Source: Corynebacterium propinquum DSM 44285
GTDB lineage: Bacteria > Actinomycetota > Actinomycetes > Mycobacteriales > Mycobacteriaceae
Reading direction: 5' to 3'
Length of the DNA: 64,000 nucleotides
Assembly (NCBI RefSeq): GCF_000375525.1
Contig: NZ_AQXC01000007.1
Location: 70,514 to 134,513, forward strand
Shown: positions 17,944-27,105 of the stretch, one piece after another
Numbering within the stretch: position 1 is the stretch's first letter
Layout: each line of letters opens with the position of its first letter
Notes under the pieces: model-generated
The model's input: only the letters and a program-made list of their open reading frames with translations
Databases searched by the model: none
What the model was told of the DNA's origin: nothing
Translations under genes and position numbers: made by a program

Positions 17944-19356
17944 GTGCCCGACACCGATGCGCCGTTGCCGCCTTCCCGGATGCCTGCCAGTGAGATTTCC
18001 GCGATCGATGCCCAGCACATTTGGCACCCGTATGCCGCCCCTGGCGAGCCGACCCGCGTGGTGCGCTCGACCGAGGGCATTTATCTCGAGCTTGCCGACG
18101 CCTCCACCACCGCAGTACCGGATGCAACCGCAGAACACCCTGCGAAACCCGAATCACAGTGGGTGATTGATGGCATGAGTTCGTGGTGGGCTGCCTGCTT
18201 TGGCCATTCCCACCCGCGTTTGGTGGATGCGGCACAGCGCCAGATTTCTGCGATGAGTCACGTTATGTTCGGTGGGCTGACACACCAACCTGCCGCGCAG
18301 TTGACGCAGAACTTGTTTGCTCTGACCGAAAACCGTTACCAGCAGGTGTTTTATTCGGATTCCGGTTCGGTGTCGGTGGAAGTCGCGATCAAGATGGCGT
18401 TGCAGTACGCCCGCGGTAAAAACAGCGACAGCACAAGTGCAAACACGAGCACGAGCACAGGCACAAGCACCCCGAATAAATTGTTGACCTGGCGCTCGGG
18501 TTACCACGGCGATACATTCCAGGCGATGAGCGTGTGCGATCCGGATGGTGGCATGCATTCGCTGTGGAACGGGACGGTGAAAGAACAAGCTTTTGTCCCA
18601 GCACCGCCGACGCGTGGTGCTAGCTCAGAACAGCGTACCGATTACTTGCGCGTGGTCGAGGCGGCCATGACCGACGAGATCGCCGCGATGATTATCGAAC
18701 CAGTGGTACAGGGCGCCGGAGGCATGCGCTTTCATGACCACGAGTTGCTGGTTGGCATCCGTGAGCTGTGCACCAAGCACGGAATCGTGTTGATTGCCGA
18801 TGAAATCGCTACCGGTTTTGGCCGTACCGGCGATCTATTTACCACCCATGCTGCTGGAATCACCCCGGATATTTTGTGCGTTGGCAAGGCCTTGACTGGT
18901 GGTTTTATGTCCTTGGCAGCCACGTTGGCGACAAAAGAAATCGCCAAAACTATGCAGCCTGCAGCGCTGATGCACGGACCGACGTTTATGGCCAACCCGT
19001 TGGCATGCGCGGTAGCCAGCGAGGCGACAGCCATGATCCGGGAAGGCCACTGGCGTGAACAAGTCCCACGCATTGCGGCTCGGCTTGTCGACGGGCTGGA
19101 TCCGCTGCGCGAAATGCCAGGCGTGGCCGACGTTCGTGTGCTGGGGGCGATCGGAGTGGTGGAAATGGACCATGATGTGGACATGGCCACCGCCACCGCT
19201 GCCGCATTGTCGGCAGGGGTGTGGATTCGTCCTTTCGGGCGGCTGGTTTATACGATGCCACCGTATATTTGCACTGACGACGAGATCGCCACCATCTGCC
19301 GGGCGATAGCGCGTATCGTTGCAGCCTGCGGCAGCCCTGCGCAGGCTGCGCACTAA
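17944..19356 (+). CDS. bioA: Adenosylmethionine-8-amino-7-oxononanoate aminotransferase
   Basis: PLP enzyme of biotin synthesis converting KAPA to DAPA with SAM as amino donor. The WHPYAAP start, the MSSWWAACFGHSHP motif, YHGDTFQAMSVCDP, ADEIATGFGRTG and the PLP lysine in CVGKALTGG are all present. A Ser/Thr-rich insertion (about residues 160-178), encoded by AGCACA-like repeats, sits just before the YHGDT region and makes the protein long (470 residues). It starts at GTG 17944, directly after the SPFH stop. bioD follows after 24 bases. Confidence 0.94.
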   Translation: MPDTDAPLPPSRMPASEISAIDAQHIWHPYAAPGEPTRVVRSTEGIYLELADASTTAVPDATAEHPAKPESQWVIDGMSSWWAACFGHSHPRLVDAAQRQISAMSHVMFGGLTHQPAAQLTQNLFALTENRYQQVFYSDSGSVSVEVAIKMALQYARGKNSDSTSANTSTSTGTSTPNKLLTWRSGYHGDTFQAMSVCDPDGGMHSLWNGTVKEQAFVPAPPTRGASSEQRTDYLRVVEAAMTDEIAAMIIEPVVQGAGGMRFHDHELLVGIRELCTKHGIVLIADEIATGFGRTGDLFTTHAAGITPDILCVGKALTGGFMSLAATLATKEIAKTMQPAALMHGPTFMANPLACAVASEATAMIREGHWREQVPRIAARLVDGLDPLREMPGVADVRVLGAIGVVEMDHDVDMATATAAALSAGVWIRPFGRLVYTMPPYICTDDEIATICRAIARIVAACGSPAQAAH

Positions 19357-19380
19357 ACCAGCAAGAACAAAGGAATCTGC

Positions 19381-20058
19381 ATGATCATTACTGGGACTGG
19401 CACGGGCGTCGGCAAGACTATCGCGGCGGCGGCACTGGGATGGGCCTGGCAGCAGCCGGTGCTCAAGCCATTGCAGACTGGTGCGGATGACGATGCCGGG
19501 GTCGTAGAGAAATTCACCGGAATTGCCGGGGATGTCTACCGTCGCTACCCGGACCCGTTGGCTCCCAACCTAGCCGCCAAACGAGCCGAGATGCCGCAGG
19601 CCGATCGTGAGTCGGTCGGCCAGTGGATCTCGGATTTTCGCGCGCAACACGGCATCTGTTTGGTGGAAGGTGCTGGTGGATTATTGGTGCGCCTGGGCAC
19701 GGATGCGCGGGGCCGGGACTTTAGTGCGCTGGATTTGGCCAAAGACTTAGGTGAAAAACTCGTGGTGGTGACCAGCACTGGGCTGGGGAGTTTGAATATG
19801 GCCGAGTTGACGGTGCGCACGGCAGAATCCGCTGGTGTAGAGGTCGCCGGGCTTGTTGGTGGCAGCGTGCCGGAAGAACCAGATTTGGCGACGCAGCTGA
19901 ACATGCAGGAACTGCCCCGGGTGACTGGGAAAAATCTCTGGTTTAGCCTGCCGGAAGGGATTGGATCGTGCGCGCCGGAAGAATTTCGCAAGCGCGTCGA
20001 CAAGCTCGGTGTTCCTGCCTTTCATTCCGTGGCGGGATTACCGCTGATGGGGCTGTAA
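19381..20058 (+). CDS. bioD: Dethiobiotin synthetase
   Basis: Closes the ureido ring of dethiobiotin from DAPA, CO2 and ATP. The 225-residue protein begins with the P-loop IITGTGTGVGKT; the Gly-Val-Gly-Lys part of this loop is encoded by a copy of the iterated 10-mer (19407). The LKPLQTG and VEGAGGLLV motifs are typical of BioD. Together with bioA it allows synthesis of biotin from KAPA. bioB is not in the window. acpS starts three bases after its stop. Confidence 0.94.
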   Translation: MIITGTGTGVGKTIAAAALGWAWQQPVLKPLQTGADDDAGVVEKFTGIAGDVYRRYPDPLAPNLAAKRAEMPQADRESVGQWISDFRAQHGICLVEGAGGLLVRLGTDARGRDFSALDLAKDLGEKLVVVTSTGLGSLNMAELTVRTAESAGVEVAGLVGGSVPEEPDLATQLNMQELPRVTGKNLWFSLPEGIGSCAPEEFRKRVDKLGVPAFHSVAGLPLMGL

Positions 20059-20061
20059 GAC

Positions 20062-20466
20062 ATGCACATTGCAATCGGTACTGATTTGGTGCATGTGCCT
20101 GGGCTGCGCGAGCAGTTGGAGCTTCCGGGGTCGAGTTTCCGCCGGGTGTTTAGTGATTTTGAATGGCGCAGCGCGACGGCCAGTGCGCATGGGCGCTATG
20201 TGCATTTAGCGGGTCGCTGGGCGGCGAAAGAAGCATTCGTGAAGGCCTGGGCGCAGGCCCGGTATGGCAGTCCACCGTGGTTGGCAGAAGAAGAGATCGT
20301 GTGGTCCGCGATCACGGTGCGTCCGGATCGCTGGGGCAGGCTAGCATTAGATTTCGCGCCGGAATTGCGGGCAGAAATCACGACGGCACTTGGTGAATTC
20401 CAGCACAGCATCAGCATCAGCCACGATGGTGACTATGCCACCGCGACCTGTGTGCTGTACTACTAG
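20062..20466 (+). CDS. acpS: Holo-[acyl-carrier-protein] synthase
   Basis: Transfers 4'-phosphopantetheine from CoA to the ACP domain of the fatty-acid synthase. The 134-residue protein shows the Mg-binding IGTDLV (Asp8) and the AGRWAAKEAFVKAW motif with the second metal-ligand Glu. It starts three bases after bioD, an unusual but sensible grouping since biotin is also needed for acyl-CoA carboxylase. No fas gene is in the window. Confidence 0.9.
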   Translation: MHIAIGTDLVHVPGLREQLELPGSSFRRVFSDFEWRSATASAHGRYVHLAGRWAAKEAFVKAWAQARYGSPPWLAEEEIVWSAITVRPDRWGRLALDFAPELRAEITTALGEFQHSISISHDGDYATATCVLYY

Positions 20467-20484
20467 GCCACTAGCGTTACAGCG

Positions 20485-21105
20485 TTATAGCGTTGCCACG
20501 CTAAATAGGTAGGCAACCAGCATGCGCTTGGTCTCGTCGACGGTGCGGGCAAGTGCTGCAGGATCTTCGTCTTGCACGCCGTAATTCAGCAAAGAGACCA
20601 CCGTGTGCACCAGCAAACCAGCCATCTCCAAGCGCGCATCTTCTGCCATCTCCGGTGCCAGCGGGCGCAATGCCTGGGCGATGATCGCCAGCATTTCCTG
20701 TTGTGTATCTGCTGCTGTCGCGCGGGTAGCCGGGGTGGATTGGATGGCATGCCACACGGCACGACGGGAAGGATCCTCACTCCACATCCGGGCGAGGTGA
20801 TCGATGAACCCTTCCAACACCTCGGGCCACTGGGGCGCGGGGATCTGCTCAGAAAAAGACTGCAACGCGCCGATGGATTCTGCGGTATCGACGCGATCGA
20901 GTTCGCAGATCATCGCGTATTTATTCGCGAAAAACTGATAAAGCGTGCCGATCGGCACTTCGGCGCGGCGGGCCACCTCGTCGAAAGTGAAAGATTCAAA
21001 GCCGACGTCGACAAGCACGCTGCGCGCGGCCTGCAGGATGCGGTGAAAACGCTCCCGGCTACGCGCCTGCGACGGCCGACGCCGCGGCACCAGAATCTCT
21101 GACAT
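20485..21105 (-). CDS. TetR-family transcriptional regulator
   Basis: A 206-residue regulator with an N-terminal helix-turn-helix (about 15-60, TFDEVARRAEVPIGTLYQFFANK) and a helical ligand domain. It is convergent with acpS. TetR regulators control biotin or fatty-acid genes in related corynebacteria, but nothing in the sequence identifies this one with BioQ or FasR. The ligand and targets are unknown. Confidence 0.85.
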   Translation of the reverse strand: MSEILVPRRRPSQARSRERFHRILQAARSVLVDVGFESFTFDEVARRAEVPIGTLYQFFANKYAMICELDRVDTAESIGALQSFSEQIPAPQWPEVLEGFIDHLARMWSEDPSRRAVWHAIQSTPATRATAADTQQEMLAIIAQALRPLAPEMAEDARLEMAGLLVHTVVSLLNYGVQDEDPAALARTVDETKRMLVAYLFSVATL

Positions 21106-21158
21106 CGGCTTTCGTCCTGCCTGTCTTCAACGTCGTTATGGTTGGTCGTGGTTTTGGT

Positions 21159-21629
21159 TTAGCTTTCCAGATCCGGCAAATCACGCACCACACGGGCGAC
21201 GTGGCCGGTGGCTTTGACGTTGTACTGCGCCATCGCAATCGCGCCGTTGTTGACGATGAACGTGGAACGAATAACGCCCTGGACCTTCTTGCCATAGTTA
21301 TTCTTCTCGCCGAATGCTCCGTAAGCTTCCATGACCTTCTTGTCGACGTCGGAAAGCAGCGGGAAGTTCAGGTCGTGGTCCTTTTTGAACTCCGCGAGTT
21401 TCTCCGGCTTGTCCGGCGAGATGCCGACGACGTCGATGCCTAGTTCATTGAGCTGACCCAAAGAATCGCGGAAGTCGCACGCTTCTTTGGTGCATCCAGG
21501 TGTGTTGGCCTTGGGATAGAAATAGACCAGTACCCGCGAATAATCCGAGAGTTTCGTGGTGCCGCCTTCGTCGTTCGGCAGCTCGAAATCGGGTGCAGTA
21601 TCTCCTACGCCAAGTTGAATATTGCTCAT
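21159..21629 (-). CDS. bcp: Thioredoxin-dependent peroxiredoxin, Bcp type
   Basis: Reduces peroxides in the cytoplasm. The 156-residue protein (start MSNIQ, chosen over an ATG-less extension) has the peroxidatic Cys46 in NTPGCTKEAC and a second Cys51 five residues later, the Bcp/PrxQ two-cysteine helix arrangement. FPLLSDVDKKVMEAYG is also typical. Mycobacteria likewise have bcp close to acpS and a DUF3618-like gene. Confidence 0.93.
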   Translation of the reverse strand: MSNIQLGVGDTAPDFELPNDEGGTTKLSDYSRVLVYFYPKANTPGCTKEACDFRDSLGQLNELGIDVVGISPDKPEKLAEFKKDHDLNFPLLSDVDKKVMEAYGAFGEKNNYGKKVQGVIRSTFIVNNGAIAMAQYNVKATGHVARVVRDLPDLES

Positions 21630-21759
21630 ACCCAACACAGTACCGGGTTAGCAGGCCACCGGGTAGGCGCAGAAAGGTAGTCTGACGTAGACTAGCTAAC
21701 ATAATTGCCAGGAAACTGTGAACAGTGAACGACAGCAGTGAATTAATAGGAGAGTGCAC

Positions 21760-22041
21760 GTGGCACGGAAAATTGACGATATTCAGCGTGATATTGAACG
21801 CACCCGCAAGCAGCTGGCGGGAACGCTTGATGAGCTTGCACAGCGCACCAAGCCGTCGAACCTAGTTAACGATGCCAAATCCAATCTCCTGGAAAAACTG
21901 CAGGACCCGCAGGTGCAGAAAGTCCTGGCTGGTGTCGGCGCCGTTGTTGCCGCTGGCATTGCCTTCAACGTATTTAAAGGCCGCCAGCGCAAGAAAGACA
22001 TTCACGAGCTCAAGCGCATGATCGTTGAACACGACGTCTAG
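21760..22041 (+). CDS. DUF3618 small membrane-associated protein
   Basis: A 93-residue protein: a basic helical N-terminus (DIQRDIERTRKQLAGTLDELA), a central amphipathic part, one transmembrane helix (about 62-80) and a basic tail. DUF3618 proteins are widespread in actinobacteria and their function is unknown. I prefer GTG 21760 over GTG 21754, because the AGGAGA directly abuts the latter but is well spaced from the former. Confidence 0.85.
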   Translation: MARKIDDIQRDIERTRKQLAGTLDELAQRTKPSNLVNDAKSNLLEKLQDPQVQKVLAGVGAVVAAGIAFNVFKGRQRKKDIHELKRMIVEHDV

Positions 22042-22081
22042 CCCGTCACGCGTGTTTCACTAGGTCGCGCTCGTTGAAAAG

Positions 22082-22107
22082 CTAGTCGACGATCCTAGTC
22101 GACGATC
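22082..22107. repeat. 13-bp tandem duplication across the pncA stop
   Basis: CTAGTCGACGATC occurs twice back to back. Read on the minus strand the second unit lies just beyond the pncA stop and repeats the Ile-Val-Asp-stop end of the gene. Confidence 0.85.
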
Positions 22108-22703
22108 TCCGCACCCGCGTCGCGCATCTCTTCGATAGCGCTGCGTTCTGTTTCCTCCGCTACCGGTGAGCACAGATCCCGCAGTACGCGCACGCGGGCT
22201 TGTGTTTGCTCGCATGCATCCAGCACCGTCGCGCGCACGCAATAATCGGTGGCAATGCCTGCAATATCCACCTGTGTAACGCCGCGTTCATTCAGCCATT
22301 CGGCTAATCCGGTGCCCTCGGAATTTGCGGCTTCAAATCCGGAATATGCTGCGGTGTATTCGCCTTTGCGGAATATTGCGTCGAATTCCATCGCGCTAAC
22401 GCCGGGGTGTAGCTGTGCACCGTGGGAATCAGCGACGCAGTGCACTGGCCACGTGGTGGTGAAATTCGGTTCCTCACCTTCTGGCGCAAAGTGTGAGCCC
22501 GGATCGATGTGCCAGTCCATCGTCGCCACGACGTGATCGTAACCGCTGGTATCAAGTGCGCCAATGCGCGCTGCGACGTCGTCGCCATGCTCGGTGCCCA
22601 GGGAGCCTCCCGGGCAAAAATCGTTTTGCACATCGACGACGATCAGGGCGGTGTGCGCAGTGTTTTCTGGGGTATCAGTTGGGGTATCAGTGTTGTCGCT
22701 CAT
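22095..22703 (-). CDS. pncA: Nicotinamidase (isochorismatase superfamily)
   Basis: Deamidates nicotinamide to nicotinate, which pncB in this window then uses. Catalytic triad residues are visible: Asp24 in IVVDVQNDF, Lys113 in FRKGEY and Cys155 in ATDYCVRAT. Metal ligands fit MDWHIDPGSHF. The true start is MSDNTD at 22703 (202 residues). The open frame continues far upstream but overlaps the divergent glutaminase and has no family similarity. The stop is part of a 13-base tandem duplication. Confidence 0.94.
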   Translation of the reverse strand: MSDNTDTPTDTPENTAHTALIVVDVQNDFCPGGSLGTEHGDDVAARIGALDTSGYDHVVATMDWHIDPGSHFAPEGEEPNFTTTWPVHCVADSHGAQLHPGVSAMEFDAIFRKGEYTAAYSGFEAANSEGTGLAEWLNERGVTQVDIAGIATDYCVRATVLDACEQTQARVRVLRDLCSPVAEETERSAIEEMRDAGAEIVD

Positions 22704-22817
22704 AGTTTTCCAGTCTAGTATTCCCCCGGCTGTTTGTTCACGTGCGTGGAACGCGTATTCTGGCACAGGATTTTGCCGCTGTTTTCGTTTTCGATTGAAT
22801 TTTCCAGGAGAGTGATT

Positions 22818-24251
22818 GTGAAAGCACCTATTTCTTCCTACCTCGACACCATCCTGGACGAGGTCCGCTACAAAGACGCAGGCGCGAACGCCGACTATAT
22901 TCCGGAATTGGCGGATAAAAACCCGAATGCTTTGGGCGCGGCGATGTGCACTACCAGCGGGCATATTTACAGCGCCGGTGATGCAGAGGTGGAATTTAGC
23001 ATCCAATCGATCTCTAAACCGTTCGTCTACGCCATGGCTGTGCAGGAACACGGCATTGATGTGGTCAGCGAAATCGTCGGCATGGAGCCATCCGGTGAGG
23101 CCTTCAACGAGCTCTCGCTGGACCGCGAGGGCCACCGTCCGGTGAACCCCATGATTAACGCGGGTGCGATTGCCGTAACCCAGTTGATTGGTGGTACGGA
23201 AGCCACGGTGGAAGACCGTATCGAAATGATTCGCTCTTTCCTATCTGAGATGGCGTGCCGACAGCTGCGGGTGGATTATGACTTGTGCGAATCCGAACTG
23301 AAATTCGCGGACCGTAACCTGTCGTTGGCGCACATGCTGCGTAATTACGACATTATTCAGGATGATGCCCACGATGCCGTCGTCAGTTATACCGCGCAGT
23401 GCTCGATCATTGTGAACACTCGTGACCTGGCGTTTATGTCTGCCGTGTTGGCCAATGGTGGCAAGCATCCGTTGAATGGCAAGCGGGTGCTCGAGCCGGA
23501 TGTGTGCCGGTTGACGCTAGCGGTGATGAGTTCAGCGGGCATGTATGACCAAGCTGGTCGCTGGATGGCGCACGTGGGAATCCCCGCAAAATCCGGTGTT
23601 TCCGGTGGTTTGCTGGGAACTTTGCCGGGCCAGTTGGGCTTTGCGTCGTATTCACCGCGGCTGAATGAATACGGCAATTCCGTGCGTGGTGTGCGGATTT
23701 TCAAGCTGCTTTCGCAGGACATGGGCTTGCACTTGATGGCGGCCGATGACCGAGCGGGTGTGGATGCGGTGCGCTCGATCGTGACCTACCAGGAAGATAC
23801 CGTCGTCACGTTGCAGGGCATGATCAATTTCAATTCGGCGGAGTCTATTCTGTATGAGCTCTCGCAGCATGAGATCTCCGGGGACCACGTCATCTTCGAT
23901 ATGACTCGGGTTTCTGGCATCCGCAAGATGGGCAGGTACCTGCTCAAAGAAGGTATGCACCTGTTGGAAGAAAAAGGCTTCCGCATCTCGATTGTGGACC
24001 CGGACGATCACGTGCCCGATTACCGACGGGTGGATGGTACGGAGATCCACGTCAACGAGCAGGAATCCGCGCCGTTTGCTACAGAGCGCGAAGACGATCG
24101 CTATCATGACGACGATTGCCCGGACCCAGACCAGCCACAACGCCCGGATAACTGGGAAGACTGGGCTGACGGTGCAGAAGAAGACGGTGCAGAAGATCCC
24201 AGCGCAGAAGCTGAGTCTGCTGCGCCGAAGGAACCCGCTGACGTTAACTAA
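22818..24251 (+). CDS. glsA: Glutaminase with C-terminal STAS-like domain
   Basis: Hydrolyses glutamine to glutamate and ammonia. The beta-lactamase-like serine glutaminase domain (about 1-310) has the SISKPF (SxxK) nucleophile motif, NPMINAGAIA and the SGVSGGLLGTLPG region. A STAS-type domain follows (about 330-430), then an Asp/Glu-rich tail of some 45 residues. The glutaminase-STAS fusion is known in corynebacteria. GTG 22818 was chosen for its AGGAG at proper distance; the extension to 22734 lacks one. It is transcribed divergently from pncA. Confidence 0.92.
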   Translation: MKAPISSYLDTILDEVRYKDAGANADYIPELADKNPNALGAAMCTTSGHIYSAGDAEVEFSIQSISKPFVYAMAVQEHGIDVVSEIVGMEPSGEAFNELSLDREGHRPVNPMINAGAIAVTQLIGGTEATVEDRIEMIRSFLSEMACRQLRVDYDLCESELKFADRNLSLAHMLRNYDIIQDDAHDAVVSYTAQCSIIVNTRDLAFMSAVLANGGKHPLNGKRVLEPDVCRLTLAVMSSAGMYDQAGRWMAHVGIPAKSGVSGGLLGTLPGQLGFASYSPRLNEYGNSVRGVRIFKLLSQDMGLHLMAADDRAGVDAVRSIVTYQEDTVVTLQGMINFNSAESILYELSQHEISGDHVIFDMTRVSGIRKMGRYLLKEGMHLLEEKGFRISIVDPDDHVPDYRRVDGTEIHVNEQESAPFATEREDDRYHDDDCPDPDQPQRPDNWEDWADGAEEDGAEDPSAEAESAAPKEPADVN

Positions 24252-24377
24252 TGCTGTAATGAGCTAGCCAATGTGTTCGTGATGTAGCGCCAACCCTAAA
24301 GTTTATGTGTGGAAGATCACTCAAACTTTGCTATTGTGGTGCCCAGAAGTGGAACACAAACGCACAAAGGGGCGCAC

Positions 24378-25160
24378 ATGGCGCACGAGCTCATTCAGCA
24401 AAACATCGACGGCAACCTGGCAACCATCACGATTGTTAATCCGGATAAACGCAACGCGCTCACGCACACGGCTTTCGGCGAGATCGCGAATACCGTCGCG
24501 GAGCTAGCCGTTGATGATTCGGTGCGCGCGATCGTTATTACAGGTGCGGGCGAGCATTTTTGTTCCGGCTTGGATCTGACTGCAAGTGTGTCATTGAGTT
24601 CTGTTAGTGATGAGCACATGCAGGCTTCGATGGGTGAGCTTAACTCCATGATCAGCACTATTGTCGAAGCAGAGGTGCCGGTTATTGCGGCCGTAGAAGG
24701 TGCCGCAGCTGGGGTGGGGGCGTCGTTGGCGTTGGCGTGTGATCTGGTGGTGGCTGCGCGCAGTGCGTTTTTTGTGTTGCCTTTTGGCCGGATCGGGCTG
24801 CTTCCCGACGGCGGCGTGATGCAGACTTTAGCGGCTTCGCTCGGGAGGGCAGTCGCGATGCGCATGGCGTTGTTGCAGCAGCCTTTGCCGGCTGCGGCTG
24901 CGCACCAAGCGGGTTTATTGGCTGAGCTTGCCGACGACGGTGGTGCGTTAGATGCCGCCAGAGGGTGTGCAGCGGCGCTGCAGATGGCTTCGCAGGAAGC
25001 GCTAGCTGCTACTAAACGTGGGGTAAACGCGGCCAGCCTGGGGCGGTTGTCGCAAACATTGGCACATGAGGCTGAACAACAGCCGAAGTTGCTGCGTAGT
25101 GAGGGACACCGCGAAGGTGTGCAGGCCTTTGCGGAGCGTCGCGCGCCTCGGTTTAGATAA
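24378..25160 (+). CDS. Enoyl-CoA hydratase/isomerase family protein
   Basis: Crotonase-fold protein of 260 residues. The oxyanion-hole segments GAGEHFCSGLDL and EGAAAGVGASLALACDLVVAA are clear, and FGRIGLLPDGG follows. One of the two usual catalytic Glu positions is replaced by Pro-Asp-Gly, so it may be an isomerase or non-hydratase crotonase; the reaction is uncertain. The ATG at 24378 begins the family similarity, and the frame upstream is not conserved. A copy of the iterated 10-mer (24927) encodes Leu-Ala-Asp. Confidence 0.87.
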   Translation: MAHELIQQNIDGNLATITIVNPDKRNALTHTAFGEIANTVAELAVDDSVRAIVITGAGEHFCSGLDLTASVSLSSVSDEHMQASMGELNSMISTIVEAEVPVIAAVEGAAAGVGASLALACDLVVAARSAFFVLPFGRIGLLPDGGVMQTLAASLGRAVAMRMALLQQPLPAAAAHQAGLLAELADDGGALDAARGCAAALQMASQEALAATKRGVNAASLGRLSQTLAHEAEQQPKLLRSEGHREGVQAFAERRAPRFR

Positions 25161-25279
25161 CTGGTTTAATTAGCTGGCTAGCGCGCTCGGCTACTAAGCT
25201 AGTGGCGTGTAGCGGCTACGATCACGTGAGCTAACTATGCATGTGCATCAACTGTGGTTTAGAGGCCGCTATGCGAAAA

Positions 25280-25315
25280 CAGGTCAGGTGATTGAAATCA
25301 CAATCATCTGACCTG
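25280..25315 (-). terminator. Terminator after tRNA-Lys
   Basis: Arms CAGGTCAGGTGATTG and CAATCATCTGACCTG around a six-base loop form a near-perfect 15-base-pair stem. On the minus strand TTTT follows, so it ends the tRNA-Lys transcript. Confidence 0.8.
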
Positions 25316-25324
25316 CTTATACTG

Positions 25325-25397
<73 letters not shown>

Positions 25398-25851
25398 GTA
25401 AGTGTTGATCACTCAACCCTTACTGTTGAACACTCTGTGTAAAACACTGTACCGTGTGCAACGAATAAGTACTCTAGCAGTGGTTCTGGAATAAGAAAAA
25501 TCGCACCGCTGAGCTGCGGTTTTTCACCCTTTATGTGAAGCTTCTAGGGTTATCTGCGGTGTCATGTAGGGGCATGGTTTTGCGCTAACTCTTCGGGCGG
25601 TATCTCCTTAGGTGTTAACAAAACGTTAGGCGTTAACACAACGGATGTGGGAAGCGATTAATTAATAACACTCCATTTATGCAACGATTCGGTTAAAACT
25701 GGATAACTCATGTCCATAAGTGCTGGAAAACCAGCATCAATGGGTTAGTCTCGCTAGCAGTGCTTAATTACCGGCCTGCCTGCTGGGCAGGCCTTATTGC
25801 CATCCCGATATTGAACTAAATGCAGCTGTGTGCTGCGAAAGGAGCTCCGCG
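25398..25851 (+). promoter_or_regulatory. Long structured leader before the L,D-transpeptidase
   Basis: About 450 bases without a gene. A direct repeat, GTTAACAAAACG (25614-25625) and GTTAACACAACG (25632-25643), has an 18-base period and could be a regulator site. Two hairpins follow: GGCCTGCC/GGCAGGCC (25773-25793) and GCAGC/GCTGC (25822-25836), the second just before the AAAGGAG ribosome-binding site. No known riboswitch class was recognised. Confidence 0.5.
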
Positions 25852-27021
25852 TTGACCTTCTGGTCTAAAACAGTGTCCACCCTCGCAATCGGAGGGTTGG
25901 TGTTAGGCCTTGCGGCCTGCGCGGATACCAGTTCTGACACGCAGCATTCATCGGCAGCAGAAAGTCAGAGTTTGGAAACCCCGCCGTCGATCAGCGTGAA
26001 AGACGGCGCCACGGAAGTAAACCCCACCGTTCCTGTTGAGGTCACCGGCGAAAACGAGCTGAAATCCGTTACGATGGTCAACGAGGTTGGCTATGAGGTG
26101 GAATCCGTTCTTTCTGATGACAGAAAAACGTGGAAGACCGACGAAGTCCTCGGCTATAACCGCAGCTACACCATCGAGGCTACTGATGTGGAGGGCAACA
26201 CGACGTCGGCAAGCTTTACGACGCCACAGCCAACCAGTCAGTCCGCGGTGTCGATGGTGCCGCTTCCGGATTCCACAGTGGGCATCGGCCAGACAATCAA
26301 CTTCCGTTTCGCTGGCACGGTGTACGATCGCCAGGCGGTGCAGGATGCCATCACCATTGAGACGTCCAATGACACCGTTGGTGCGTTCTACTGGATCAGC
26401 AACAGTGAGCTGCGCTGGCGCCCGAAAGAGTACTGGGAGCCAGGAACCAAGGTCAGCGTCGACGCCGATATTTATGGCGTAGACATGGGCAACGGCATGT
26501 GGGGTAGTAAGGACAACTCCGCGAGCTTCACCATTGGTGATGATGTGCGCGCGGTCGTCGACGATGCCACCAAAACCATGACGGTTACCCGTAATGGTGA
26601 GACCCTGCGCAGCGTGCCGGTGTCGTTGGGCCGTCCGGAGTATGCAACCCCGAACGGAACCTATTTGGTTGGCGATCAGCACAACGAGCTGGTGATGGAT
26701 TCCACGACCTTCGGGCTGACCGGCGAAGGCTCGTATCGCACCGAGGTGAACTTTGCGACGCAGATGTCGTATTCCGGCATCTACGTGCACGGAGCACCGT
26801 GGTCGGAGTGGGCGCAGGGCAAATCGAATACCTCGCACGGCTGCATTAACGTCACCGATGCCGATGCGCAGTGGTTTATGAACACCGTCAAGCGCGGTGA
26901 CGTCATTGAGGTGAAAAACACCAGCGGTGGCACCCTGTCGGGCTACGACGGGCTGGGTGACTGGAATATTGACTGGGAAACATGGTCGGCGGGTAACACC
27001 GACGAGATCGGCTCTTGGTAG
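25852..27021 (+). CDS. L,D-transpeptidase, lipoprotein with Ig-like domains
   Basis: Forms 3-3 cross-links in peptidoglycan or anchors proteins to it, outside the membrane. The 389-residue precursor has a lipoprotein signal ending LGLAACA (lipidated Cys), two Ig-like domains (about 40-230) and a YkuD catalytic domain with HGAPWSEW and SHGCIN, catalytic Cys331. The layout resembles mycobacterial LdtMt2. TTG 25852 was chosen because AAAGGAG sits seven bases upstream. A copy of the iterated 10-mer (26204) encodes Thr-Ser-Ala-Ser. The long leader suggests post-transcriptional or two-component control. Confidence 0.92.
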   Translation: MTFWSKTVSTLAIGGLVLGLAACADTSSDTQHSSAAESQSLETPPSISVKDGATEVNPTVPVEVTGENELKSVTMVNEVGYEVESVLSDDRKTWKTDEVLGYNRSYTIEATDVEGNTTSASFTTPQPTSQSAVSMVPLPDSTVGIGQTINFRFAGTVYDRQAVQDAITIETSNDTVGAFYWISNSELRWRPKEYWEPGTKVSVDADIYGVDMGNGMWGSKDNSASFTIGDDVRAVVDDATKTMTVTRNGETLRSVPVSLGRPEYATPNGTYLVGDQHNELVMDSTTFGLTGEGSYRTEVNFATQMSYSGIYVHGAPWSEWAQGKSNTSHGCINVTDADAQWFMNTVKRGDVIEVKNTSGGTLSGYDGLGDWNIDWETWSAGNTDEIGSW

Positions 27022-27105
27022 CCGCCAGGCCAGACGCGGCTGCAGCACCCCCGTCGTGGCCAAGCCTAACAGCGGGACCGGCAACACTAGAATGCGTGAA
27101 TAACT

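Noticed and set aside
22704..23135. N-terminal extension of the nicotinamidase frame
   Set aside because: It overlaps the divergent glutaminase gene and the family similarity starts only at the ATG at 22703.
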